A stretch of 14,553 nucleotides of DNA from contig UQUG01000045.1 of NCBI GenBank assembly GCA_900544205.1, positions 1 through 14,553 of the forward strand. The letters run 5' to 3'. This DNA comes from an uncultured Collinsella sp. GTDB lineage: Bacteria; Actinomycetota; Coriobacteriia; Coriobacteriales; Coriobacteriaceae. Under the pieces are notes generated by a model, which did no database searches, was not told the origin of the DNA, and was given only the letters and a program-made list of their open reading frames with translations. Positions 1-6,629 of the stretch are shown one piece after another. The translations under genes were made by a program, and so were the position numbers. How positions within the stretch are numbered: the first letter of the stretch is position 1; each line of letters opens with the position of its first letter.

Positions 1-31
1 TAAAAGCGGGCACGGAATTTAAACGGCTGAA

Positions 32-61
32 AAAGGGGCATCGACCTGCGCCGATACCCCC
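32..61 (-). terminator. Second possible intrinsic terminator, minus strand
   Basis: Read on the minus strand, GGGGTATCG pairs with CGATGCCCC (one T-G wobble) around an 8-base loop, and TTTTT follows at once. It lies beyond the closer hairpin at 112-143, so it may be a back-up terminator for the surface-protein gene. On the plus strand no T-run follows the stem. Confidence 0.5.
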
Positions 62-107
62 AACGTGGACACACATTTTGTCCTATAAGCCACAAATCTT
101 TGTGCAA

Positions 108-143
108 CAAAATGGGGCCCGATGCAACCGCACCGGACCCCGT
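108..143 (-). terminator. Intrinsic terminator of the surface-protein gene
   Basis: About 35 bases after the stop codon of the minus-strand gene at 178-1917, the arms at 134-143 and 112-121 form a GC-rich stem of about 8 pairs with one G-T wobble, plus an outer A-T pair beyond one mismatch. On the minus strand TTTTGTTG follows. Position and polarity fit a rho-independent terminator for that gene. Confidence 0.6.
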
Positions 144-177
144 TGCGAATCTCTAGTTGTCGGGCAACCGAAAGGGA

Positions 178-1917
178 CTACTCCTCGGAGTCGTACTGCC
201 CAGCAGACTTCTTTTGCTGATCGAGCTTATGCTTGCCACTCACGATGGACGTGGCACCAAGCGTAGCCAGGCTCGCGCTGGCCAGGCTCGCCATCACGAT
301 AAGATCGCCCGTTTTGGGCATATTGCCGCCATCGTTGCCAGCATTACCATTGCCGGAACCGGAATCGTTCTTACCGCCGCCATTGTTATCTTTGTTGTCG
401 CCGGCACCATCTTTGTTGACACCGGTATTTTCCTTGTTGCCTCCAGCGATATCGGCGCCGTTGTTATTGTTCTCGACACCGTCGGACTTGTTGTCCTTCT
501 CCTCGGAGTCGTCCTTCTTCTCCTCAGAACCAGAACCCTTATCCGTTTCGGGCTTCTCAGATGTATCCTCGGATTTATTGTCCTTGGAGTCGGCCTGCGT
601 GGCGTCGGTTTTCGTCACGGAGTTCTGACCGTCATTGTCCTTGTTAGAAGACGAGTTGCCGCTTGGACCAGCCATCAAAGACCCCAGCGTGGAGCCAAAC
701 ACTTCGGAAACAGAGGGCTTCTTGTTCGTCGGGGTGACGGGCGCATCCGTCCCCTTATTCGAATCATCCTTAGAGCTATCGGAACCAGAAGCGGTGACAG
801 AACCAGACCCTGTGTTAGTGCCGGAGTCGCCACCGGCAGAGGAATCGCTCGAACCGTTGGAAGGTTTAGAAGAGCCATTGCCGGTCGAGCCGGAGTTGCT
901 GTTACCGGTACCAGTAGCAGACCCGTTCGTCTCGCCCCCATTGCCCTCATTGTTATCAGTATCGGGCTTCTGCGCGGGCTGAGACTCCTCAGGAGTCTGG
1001 CTTGAATCAGGCGTCGAAGGGAACTCGGACACCTCAGGCTTCTTATCAGCCGCTTCGTTCTTCTCGTCCTCGGCAATATAGACCAGACAATCCTTGAGCT
1101 CATTGCGGTAGCGGTTCTTCCAGCCCTCATGGTACTGAGGCTGGCTTGCATACTTGGTCGCCACGTTATTGACCACGCTGTTGGAAAGCGCCGTCACAAA
1201 CTCGCGGTCCGTCATGCTGTTAGAAAGATTCGCCCACCGGAAGAAGTCCTGGCAGCCACCCGTGCCGCACATATTGGTGATGCTCCACACCATGCCCTTG
1301 ACGCAATCGGCACGACCGGTAATATCAATGCCCAGAGCGTTCTTAAGCCACGACTCGGTCACCGCATAGTAGGAGTTGTACGCATAGGCATCCTGCAGAG
1401 CCGAGAACTCAGCAGGGTCGGTGTTATAAGCGCCCTGGAAGGCATCCTGCGCAATACGGCCCAGCTCGGTAAGCTGACCGTTCGCATACATGGGGTTACT
1501 CGCGTTTGAAATCTCGCTGCCGCGATCGATCGCGTCCTTAAGCATGCTGTACTTAGCAGAGTCGTAGTTATAGACCTGCTTCATAAACGGAATAAGCGAC
1601 CAACGGCGATCGAACTGATAGTAGCCCAGCGCGTTATAGCCGTCGCCATACGAAAAACCCTGGTTATAGTTGCCATGGCTCTCGTACTTGGTAAAGTACT
1701 TCATCTCGGGAGTCACGTTGACAAACGAAACGCCCTGGACCGACCTCAGCACGCCCGAGAAGGACTGCTGGGTGTAAAGGCCTTTATCGATATTGGTGGC
1801 ATCCGAGGCAACACCCGGCGTGGGCTCCTCGGCAACAGCGGTCACAGGCGCGGCAACGGCGCCAAACGAAAGTGCCAGCGTCAGGCCCGCCACAATCGCG
1901 GAATGCTTGGGCTGCAT
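178..1917 (-). CDS. Sortase-anchored surface protein with lysozyme-like N-terminal domain
   Basis: Predicted secreted, cell-wall-anchored protein of 579 aa. Residues 1-29 form a signal peptide (basic start, hydrophobic core, AVAE end). Residues about 70-280 look like a lysozyme or lytic-transglycosylase-like domain: YESHGNY with Glu79 as the candidate catalytic acid, then a GDGYNALGYYQFD stretch, as in phage-type and Gram-positive muralytic proteins. Cysteines cluster in DCVKGM, NMCGTGGC and KDCLVY. Residues about 290-530 are a low-complexity linker rich in Ser, Gly, Asn, Asp and Lys, typical of a wall-spanning stalk. MPKTG at 533-537, a hydrophobic segment and basic residues form a sortase signal, but about 18 residues follow the membrane segment, longer than usual. 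The start is set by GGGAGGA at 1922-1928. The gene stands alone before a terminator. The surface location is well supported; the muralytic activity is inferred from one motif region. Confidence 0.75.
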   Translation of the reverse strand: MQPKHSAIVAGLTLALSFGAVAAPVTAVAEEPTPGVASDATNIDKGLYTQQSFSGVLRSVQGVSFVNVTPEMKYFTKYESHGNYNQGFSYGDGYNALGYYQFDRRWSLIPFMKQVYNYDSAKYSMLKDAIDRGSEISNASNPMYANGQLTELGRIAQDAFQGAYNTDPAEFSALQDAYAYNSYYAVTESWLKNALGIDITGRADCVKGMVWSITNMCGTGGCQDFFRWANLSNSMTDREFVTALSNSVVNNVATKYASQPQYHEGWKNRYRNELKDCLVYIAEDEKNEAADKKPEVSEFPSTPDSSQTPEESQPAQKPDTDNNEGNGGETNGSATGTGNSNSGSTGNGSSKPSNGSSDSSAGGDSGTNTGSGSVTASGSDSSKDDSNKGTDAPVTPTNKKPSVSEVFGSTLGSLMAGPSGNSSSNKDNDGQNSVTKTDATQADSKDNKSEDTSEKPETDKGSGSEEKKDDSEEKDNKSDGVENNNNGADIAGGNKENTGVNKDGAGDNKDNNGGGKNDSGSGNGNAGNDGGNMPKTGDLIVMASLASASLATLGATSIVSGKHKLDQQKKSAGQYDSEE

Positions 1918-1921
1918 AAAA

Positions 1922-1928
1922 TCCTCCC
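1922..1928 (-). promoter_or_regulatory. Ribosome binding site of the surface-protein gene
   Basis: The minus strand reads GGGAGGA a few bases before the ATG at 1915-1917. This is a strong Shine-Dalgarno match that fixes the start in front of the signal peptide. Confidence 0.7.
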
Positions 1929-1970
1929 TGCATTGGTGTAGTTAAAGTGCAGTTTGCAAAGATAAAATTA

Positions 1971-2003
1971 AGTATTGCAGCTCGCCCGTTGTTGCACAAC
2001 AAC
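1971..2003 (-). promoter_or_regulatory. Possible promoter with overlapping palindrome
   Basis: On the minus strand TTGTGC (1994-1999) and AATACT (1971-1976) are 17 bases apart, a plausible -35/-10 pair about 50 bases before the surface-protein gene. The -35 lies inside GTTGTTGCACAACAAC (1988-2003), an inverted repeat with 7-base arms that could be an operator. The promoter boxes are imperfect, so this is tentative. Confidence 0.3.
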
Positions 2004-2045
2004 AACTCGGCAAACGGCAACAACCCTCCGCGAAATCTTAAGGAA

Positions 2046-2465
2046 TTAAACAAACTGGTCGTCGGGCGCCAACAGAAGCTCGCCGTAACGCTCCATCAGC
2101 CCGTCCCTCAACTGGCAGAAAGCAGGGATATAGACGTTCAAGATGCGCTGAATCAAATCTTGAGCGAGCTTGTTGTCATAGATATGGACGTTCGTGTTAC
2201 GGTCTCTGAGCATATCTAGCCAGGCTGCCTCATCAATAAAGTCGTAGAATCGGTAGGACTCCTTCAAGATGGCACGAGGAGACCCCGACGCGGCAAGCGT
2301 GGCGCCCTCATACTCGAGCAGACGCTTAAGGAGCGTAATTGAGATTCCGAAAACCTGCTCATAGATATACGCACATCCGGAGACAACATAGTCGTTGTCG
2401 AAATCTTGGAATCGAGCTGTCTCTAGCAGTGCCAGACGCGAATCAAAGGCTTCGTACGACTTCAC
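2046..2465 (-). CDS. HI0074/HepT-like HEPN protein (NTase substrate-binding family)
   Basis: All-helical protein of 139 aa resembling the nucleotidyltransferase substrate-binding (HI0074) branch of the HEPN superfamily. Diagnostic segments are SPRAILKES at 62-70, WLDMLRDRN at 82-90, and Arg89-Asn90-x3-His94-x-Tyr96, which is the RX4HXY motif of HepT-type HEPN ribonuclease toxins. In known MntA-HepT pairs a minimal nucleotidyltransferase modifies that tyrosine and so neutralises HepT. No such partner lies beside this gene. It follows the Rrf2 gene by 11 bases on the same strand, so co-transcription is likely. Translation appears to start at GTG (2463-2465): the reading frame is blocked by TAA 18 bases further upstream, and the Shine-Dalgarno match is weak. 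Whether it acts as a toxin, a house-keeping HEPN protein or a substrate binder for a distant NTase cannot be told here. Confidence 0.7.
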   Translation of the reverse strand: MKSYEAFDSRLALLETARFQDFDNDYVVSGCAYIYEQVFGISITLLKRLLEYEGATLAASGSPRAILKESYRFYDFIDEAAWLDMLRDRNTNVHIYDNKLAQDLIQRILNVYIPAFCQLRDGLMERYGELLLAPDDQFV

Positions 2466-2476
2466 GAAAGCCAGCC

Positions 2477-2908
2477 CTACAGCTTAATGTCAAAGTTGAT
2501 CTCGGGGACGGCGGCTAGGTCGGCCAGCGTCACGCCGTCAACGTACTTTTCGATGACCTCGTCCAGGCCGCGCCAGAACTTGACCGTTGAACACAGATCA
2601 CTACGGGTGCAGCTGTTGTCGATGCCGTCGCATGCCACCGGGGCCGTGCTGCCCTCGACGGCGCGCAGGATGTCGCCGGCGCGCACCTCGGCCGGGTCCT
2701 TGGCCATCATGTAGCCACCGCCCTTGCCGCGCACACTCTTAAGCAGGCCCGCCTTCATAAGCGGACGAACCAGCTGCTCCAGATACTTCTGCGAAATGCG
2801 CTCGCGGTCGGCAACCTCGCGCAGGGCAATCTTGCCCTCGGCGTCACCAAGCGCCGCGATATAGATCATCAGTCGGAGGGCATAGCGGCCCTTAGAAGAA
2901 ATGAGCAT
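2477..2908 (-). CDS. Rrf2-family Fe-S-sensing regulator, likely repressor of suf
   Basis: Winged-helix regulator of the Rrf2 family (IscR/SufR-like), 143 aa from ATG at 2906-2908. The family start MLISSKGRYALRLM matches this ATG, and GGAAGGG lies just upstream; a longer frame up to 3004 lacks family resemblance. The N-terminal DNA-binding half includes YLEQLVRPLMKAGLLKSVRG and the GGGY wing. The effector region has Cys93, Cys100 and Cys106 (C-x6-C-x5-C), close to the C-x5-C-x5-C cluster ligands of IscR. That predicts a [2Fe-2S] or [4Fe-4S] sensor. The gene is divergent from sufCBDSU, with a 224-base intergenic region between the two start codons. The natural inference is that the holo-protein represses suf and the apo-protein releases it. 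A HEPN gene follows in the same direction. I did not assign iscR or sufR because the specific orthology is not visible. Confidence 0.88.
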   Translation of the reverse strand: MLISSKGRYALRLMIYIAALGDAEGKIALREVADRERISQKYLEQLVRPLMKAGLLKSVRGKGGGYMMAKDPAEVRAGDILRAVEGSTAPVACDGIDNSCTRSDLCSTVKFWRGLDEVIEKYVDGVTLADLAAVPEINFDIKL

Positions 2909-3024
2909 ACCTACCCTTCCATCGTTGCTGCGACAAAAATACCAAGAATGTTTGTCCCAAATCTTATGCACGTGGGGCAAACAAACCAGATTATTATGTC
3001 CCACATCTAGAAAAGTCGAGTGGA

Positions 3025-3048
3025 TTAGTCGGGTTTTCCCTTGACTAA
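3025..3048. promoter_or_regulatory. Candidate Rrf2 operator over the suf -35 box
   Basis: TTAGTC (3025-3030) and GACTAA (3043-3048) form a perfect 6-base inverted repeat, with GGG and CCC nested inside. The right arm overlaps the proposed -35 TTGACT of the suf promoter, where a bound repressor would block RNA polymerase. The AGTC/GACT core recalls IscR-type sites, but the spacing differs, so assignment to the Rrf2 protein is inference. Confidence 0.4.
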
Positions 3049-3068
3049 CGCCGAACCCATAGTAACTT
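3041..3068 (+). promoter_or_regulatory. Likely suf operon promoter
   Basis: TTGACT (3041-3046) and TAACTT (3063-3068) are separated by 16 bases and match -35 and TANNNT-type -10 elements. Transcription would begin near 3075, giving a leader of about 58 bases before the sufC ATG at 3133. Confidence 0.5.
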
Positions 3069-3132
3069 TATTCCGAGAAGATTCCTAGGGTTTAGTACAC
3101 CTATGAGTACACCATATACAGAGAGGGACAGC

Positions 3133-3933
3133 ATGAGCGCAAATCCGCTGCTTTCCATCGAAGGTCTGACCGCCTCCGTGGACGAAAAGACCATCCTCCA
3201 CAACGTCAACCTCAACGTCGCCGCCGGCGAGACCCACGTGCTGATGGGACCCAACGGCGCCGGCAAATCCACCCTGGGCCACCTAGTCATGGGCGACCCC
3301 GTCTATACCGTCAACGACGGCCGTATCGTCTTTGACGGCCAGGACATCACCGAACTCACCACCGACAAGCGCTCGCGCGCCGGCCTGTTCCTGAGCTTCC
3401 AGGCCCCGGTCGAGATCCCGGGCGTGCCGCTGTCGAGCTTTTTGCGCGCCAGCATCGCCGGCCGCCCCGGCCTGGAGATGAAGGGCAAGGAGTTCCGCCG
3501 TCGCGTCAAGGAGCTCGCGGCCGAACTCAACATGGATACCGCCTACCTCAACCGTGAGCTGGGCGTGGGCTTCTCGGGTGGCGAGAAAAAGAAGGTCGAG
3601 ATGCTCCAGCTTCTGCTGTTGCAGCCCAAGCTCGCCATCCTCGACGAGACCGACTCGGGCCTAGACGTCGACGCCCTGTCCACCGTCAGCCACGGCATGG
3701 ACGCCTACCGCAAGAGCTGCGACGGCTCCATGCTCATCATCACACACAACACGCGCATCTTGGAGCACCTGGATGTCGACCGCGTCCACGTTATGGTCAA
3801 GGGCCACATCGTGCGCGAGGACGACGCCTCGCTCATCCCCTGGATCGACAAGAACGGTTTTGAGACCTTCGAGCGCGAGGCCGCCGAGCAGCGCGCCCAG
3901 GCCGAGGCCGCCGCTGCCGAGCAGCAGGCGTAA
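3133..3933 (+). CDS. sufC: SufC, Fe-S assembly ATPase
   Basis: ATPase subunit of the cytoplasmic SufBC2D scaffold complex, which drives conformational change during Fe-S cluster assembly. The 266 aa carry a full ABC ATPase set: Walker A GPNGAGKST at 39-47, signature FSGGEKKKVEM, Walker B ending LAILDETDSGLD with Glu172, and the switch histidine in ITHNTR. SGGEKKK and LDETDSGLD are typical of SufC rather than of transport ATPases. The C-terminus is an Ala/Glu/Gln-rich helix. I chose ATG 3133 because GAGAGGG stands just before it; an in-frame ATG at 3103 would add ten residues but has no good ribosome site and falls within a small direct repeat. First gene of the suf operon, 12 bases before sufB. 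Confidence 0.95.
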   Translation: MSANPLLSIEGLTASVDEKTILHNVNLNVAAGETHVLMGPNGAGKSTLGHLVMGDPVYTVNDGRIVFDGQDITELTTDKRSRAGLFLSFQAPVEIPGVPLSSFLRASIAGRPGLEMKGKEFRRRVKELAAELNMDTAYLNRELGVGFSGGEKKKVEMLQLLLLQPKLAILDETDSGLDVDALSTVSHGMDAYRKSCDGSMLIITHNTRILEHLDVDRVHVMVKGHIVREDDASLIPWIDKNGFETFEREAAEQRAQAEAAAAEQQA

Positions 3934-3945
3934 AGGGGCGACGCA

Positions 3946-5358
3946 ATGACCAAGAACCGCACCGAGGTCGCGGACATCGACCGCAGCCTCTACGACTTCA
4001 CCTATGGCGAGGAGGGATTCGAGCGCCTCGACGCCGGCATCACGCCCGACATCGTGCGCGAGATCAGCGCCAAAAAGGACGAGCCGCAGTGGATGCTCGA
4101 CCTGCGCTTAAAGTCCCTCGAAATCTTCAACCGCTTCCCGGATCCGACGTGGGGCCCCTCCATCGAGGGCCTGGACATGGACAACATCGTCACCTACGTC
4201 AAGCCCAACACCGACCAAAAGCACGACTGGCAGTCGGTGCCCGACGACATCAAGAACACCTTTGAGCGCCTAGGCATCCCCGAGGCCGAGCGTAGCTACC
4301 TGGCGGGTGTCGGCGCGCAGTACGACTCCGAGCTCGTCTACCACAACATGCAGGACACCGCGTCCAAGATGGGCATCGTCTACTCCGGTATTGAGGAAGC
4401 CCTGCACGATCCGCAGTGGGAACCGCTCATCCACGAGAAGTTTATGACACTCATCCCGCCCACCGACCACAAGTTTGCGGCCCTGCACGGCGCCGTATGG
4501 TCCGGCGGCTCGTTTGTCTACGTGCCCAAGGGCACCAAGCTCGATTTCCCGCTGCAGAGCTACTTCCGCCTCAACGCCAAGGGTGCCGGCCAGTTTGAGC
4601 ACACGCTCATCATCGTCGAGGACGATGCCGACCTGCACTTTATCGAGGGTTGCTCCGCGCCCAAGTACAACGTTGCCAACCTCCACGCCGGCGCTGTGGA
4701 GCTCTTTGTGGGCAAGCGCGCGCACCTGCGCTACTCGACCATCGAGAACTGGTCCAAGAACATGTACAACCTCAACACCAAGCGCGCGCGCGTGGACGAG
4801 GACGGCGACATCGAGTGGATCAGCGGCTCCTTCGGCAGCCACGTGGGCTACCTCTACCCCATGAGCGTGCTCAACGGCCGCCGCGCCCGCTCGAGCTTTA
4901 CCGGCATCACCTTTGCCGGCGCCGGTCAGAACCTCGACACCGGCTGCAAGGTCGTGCTCAACGCGCCCGATACCTCGGCAACCGTCGAGACCAAGGGCAT
5001 CTCCAAGAGCGGCGGCATCCAGACGTTCCGCAGCTCCATCGTGGCCACGCCTAAGGCCGAGGGCTCCAAGGCAACCGTGAGCTGCCAGTCGCTCATGCTC
5101 GACGACCAGAGCCGCTCCGACACCATCCCCGCCATGGACATCCGCGCCAAGAACGTCGACATCGGCCACGAGGCCACCATCGGCCGCATCGGCGACGATA
5201 AGGTGTTCTACCTGATGAGCCGCGGTATCTCGGAGGAAGAGGCCCGTACCATGATCGTCAACGGCTTTGCCAACCCGGTCTCCAAGGAGCTGCCGCTGGA
5301 GTACGCCGTCGAGATGAACAACCTGATCAAGCTCGAGATGGAAGGAGCGATCGGATAA
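3946..5358 (+). CDS. sufB: SufB, Fe-S scaffold subunit
   Basis: Core scaffold of the SufBCD complex on which Fe-S clusters are built from SufS/SufU-derived sulfur. The 470 aa match the usual SufB length. Landmarks include TFERLGIPEAERSYLAGVGAQYDSE in the N-terminal region (given here as two overlapping parts of one helix), GGSFVYVPKG, a beta-helix core, and a conserved C-terminal segment with Cys380 (TVSCQSL), His408-Glu409 (GHEATIGRIG), and YLMSRGISEEEA. Cys380 and His408/Glu409 correspond to the cysteine and His-Glu pair important in E. coli SufB. It starts 12 bases after sufC with a GGGG-type ribosome site, and its TAA shares one base with the sufD ATG, so SufB and SufD are probably translationally coupled. 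No truncation is seen. Confidence 0.95.
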   Translation: MTKNRTEVADIDRSLYDFTYGEEGFERLDAGITPDIVREISAKKDEPQWMLDLRLKSLEIFNRFPDPTWGPSIEGLDMDNIVTYVKPNTDQKHDWQSVPDDIKNTFERLGIPEAERSYLAGVGAQYDSELVYHNMQDTASKMGIVYSGIEEALHDPQWEPLIHEKFMTLIPPTDHKFAALHGAVWSGGSFVYVPKGTKLDFPLQSYFRLNAKGAGQFEHTLIIVEDDADLHFIEGCSAPKYNVANLHAGAVELFVGKRAHLRYSTIENWSKNMYNLNTKRARVDEDGDIEWISGSFGSHVGYLYPMSVLNGRRARSSFTGITFAGAGQNLDTGCKVVLNAPDTSATVETKGISKSGGIQTFRSSIVATPKAEGSKATVSCQSLMLDDQSRSDTIPAMDIRAKNVDIGHEATIGRIGDDKVFYLMSRGISEEEARTMIVNGFANPVSKELPLEYAVEMNNLIKLEMEGAIG

Positions 5359-6629
5359 TGAAACAGACCACCAACACCGCTGCTACCATCCTTGAGCAGG
5401 TTAATGCGATGCCGGCTGCCACTTGGGGTTGGCTCAAGATGAACCAGACCAAGCTCGAGCTCTCTGACGAGCTTGCCGCCGCTCCCACCGAGGCCGTTGA
5501 GGTCGAGGGCTTGGACGAGCAGTTTACTGGCATGGCAGACGCGTTCGACGCTGCCATGGACACCATGGCCGAGCGTTTCCCCGAGCGCCGCGCCTCCGCC
5601 CCCGGCGATGCCGCCGACCGCGCCCGTATCACGCCCGAGACCGAGCTCGACGTGCCTGCGACCTCCGTCTACCAGGCCGGCGCCATCAAGCTCGAGGAGG
5701 AGCTCTCCCCTGCCGAGGCCTTCGAGACTGGCATGGGCGAGGCTGCCTACACCTACCTGGCCGACCACGCTACCAAGCGCATCGTCATCGATGTGCCCGC
5801 ATACAAGCACGCCACGGTTACCGTGCGCGTGAGCGCTGTCGATGCCGCCGCGGCCATCGCCGCCATCGACGTCGTCGCCCGTCCCCAGTCGACGCTCGAT
5901 CTACATATTGCCCTAGACTCCCCCGTTACCGGCGAGGGTGTCGTGGGCTCCGTGCTACGCGTGTGCGCCCACGAGTACGCCACCGTCAACGTGACCTGCA
6001 CGCAGACGCTCGACGATAGCTGGATCGCGCTCGACGACACCGGCCTGTTCCTGGACGAGGGCGCGCGCGTCAACTTGCAGCACACCGTCCTGGGTGCCGG
6101 TGCCAGCGCCACCGGCCTCGCCGGCGACCTGTTGGGCGATACCGCCAAGGTCACCATCGATACTGACTACCTGGGCGCCCGAGAGCAGGTGCGCGACTTT
6201 AACTACGAGCTGCGCCACCGCGGTCGCAAGACCGAGTGCGAGATCGACGCCAACGGCGTGCTGACCGGCACGTCCAAGAAGGTCTACCGCGGCACCATCG
6301 ACCTCGTGCACGGCTGCAAGGGTGCAACCGGCACCGAGCGCGAGACGGTGCTTTTGGCCAACAAGGGGGTCGACAACAAGACCGTCCCCGTCATCCTGTG
6401 CGACGAGGACGACGTCGCCGGCAACCACGGAGCCACCATCGGCCACGTCCGCGACGAGCAGCTGTTCTACCTCGCCTGCCGCGGCCTTGACCAAAACGCC
6501 GCCGAGGACCTGTTCGTCCGTGCCAAGCTGGAGGACGCCGCGCTTTCCGCCGCCGACGAGCGCACCCGCGCCGCCGTCGTCCGCCTGGGCAACAACCTGA
6601 TCGACAACTTTGAAGAGGAGCTCGCATGA
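5358..6629 (+). CDS. sufD: SufD, Fe-S scaffold subunit
   Basis: Partner of SufB in the SufBC2D complex, needed for iron entry and cluster assembly. The 423 aa share the SufB/SufD beta-helix fold. The diagnostic C-terminal half reads KVYRGTIDLVHGCKG, then PVILCDEDDVAGNHGATIGHV, then QLFYLACRGLDQNAAEDL; His357 in NHGAT is the conserved SufD histidine. The N-terminal 110 residues (WGWLKMNQ onward) are Ala/Glu-rich and poorly conserved, as usual for SufD. The ATG overlaps the sufB stop by one base, with GAAGGAG inside the end of sufB as ribosome site. Its own stop overlaps the sufS start by four bases (ATGA). This packing supports one polycistronic unit. Confidence 0.93.
   Translation: MKQTTNTAATILEQVNAMPAATWGWLKMNQTKLELSDELAAAPTEAVEVEGLDEQFTGMADAFDAAMDTMAERFPERRASAPGDAADRARITPETELDVPATSVYQAGAIKLEEELSPAEAFETGMGEAAYTYLADHATKRIVIDVPAYKHATVTVRVSAVDAAAAIAAIDVVARPQSTLDLHIALDSPVTGEGVVGSVLRVCAHEYATVNVTCTQTLDDSWIALDDTGLFLDEGARVNLQHTVLGAGASATGLAGDLLGDTAKVTIDTDYLGAREQVRDFNYELRHRGRKTECEIDANGVLTGTSKKVYRGTIDLVHGCKGATGTERETVLLANKGVDNKTVPVILCDEDDVAGNHGATIGHVRDEQLFYLACRGLDQNAAEDLFVRAKLEDAALSAADERTRAAVVRLGNNLIDNFEEELA

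Noticed and set aside
157..1005. Long plus-strand frame opposite the surface-protein gene
   Set aside because: It is a mirror of the repetitive linker codons on the minus strand, has no ribosome site or family resemblance, and the minus-strand protein has a signal peptide and sorting signal.
4270..5169. 299-aa minus-strand frame inside sufB
   Set aside because: It is a GC-rich shadow with Val/Leu/Gly/Asp/His-rich content and no domain; sufB is unmistakable on the other strand.
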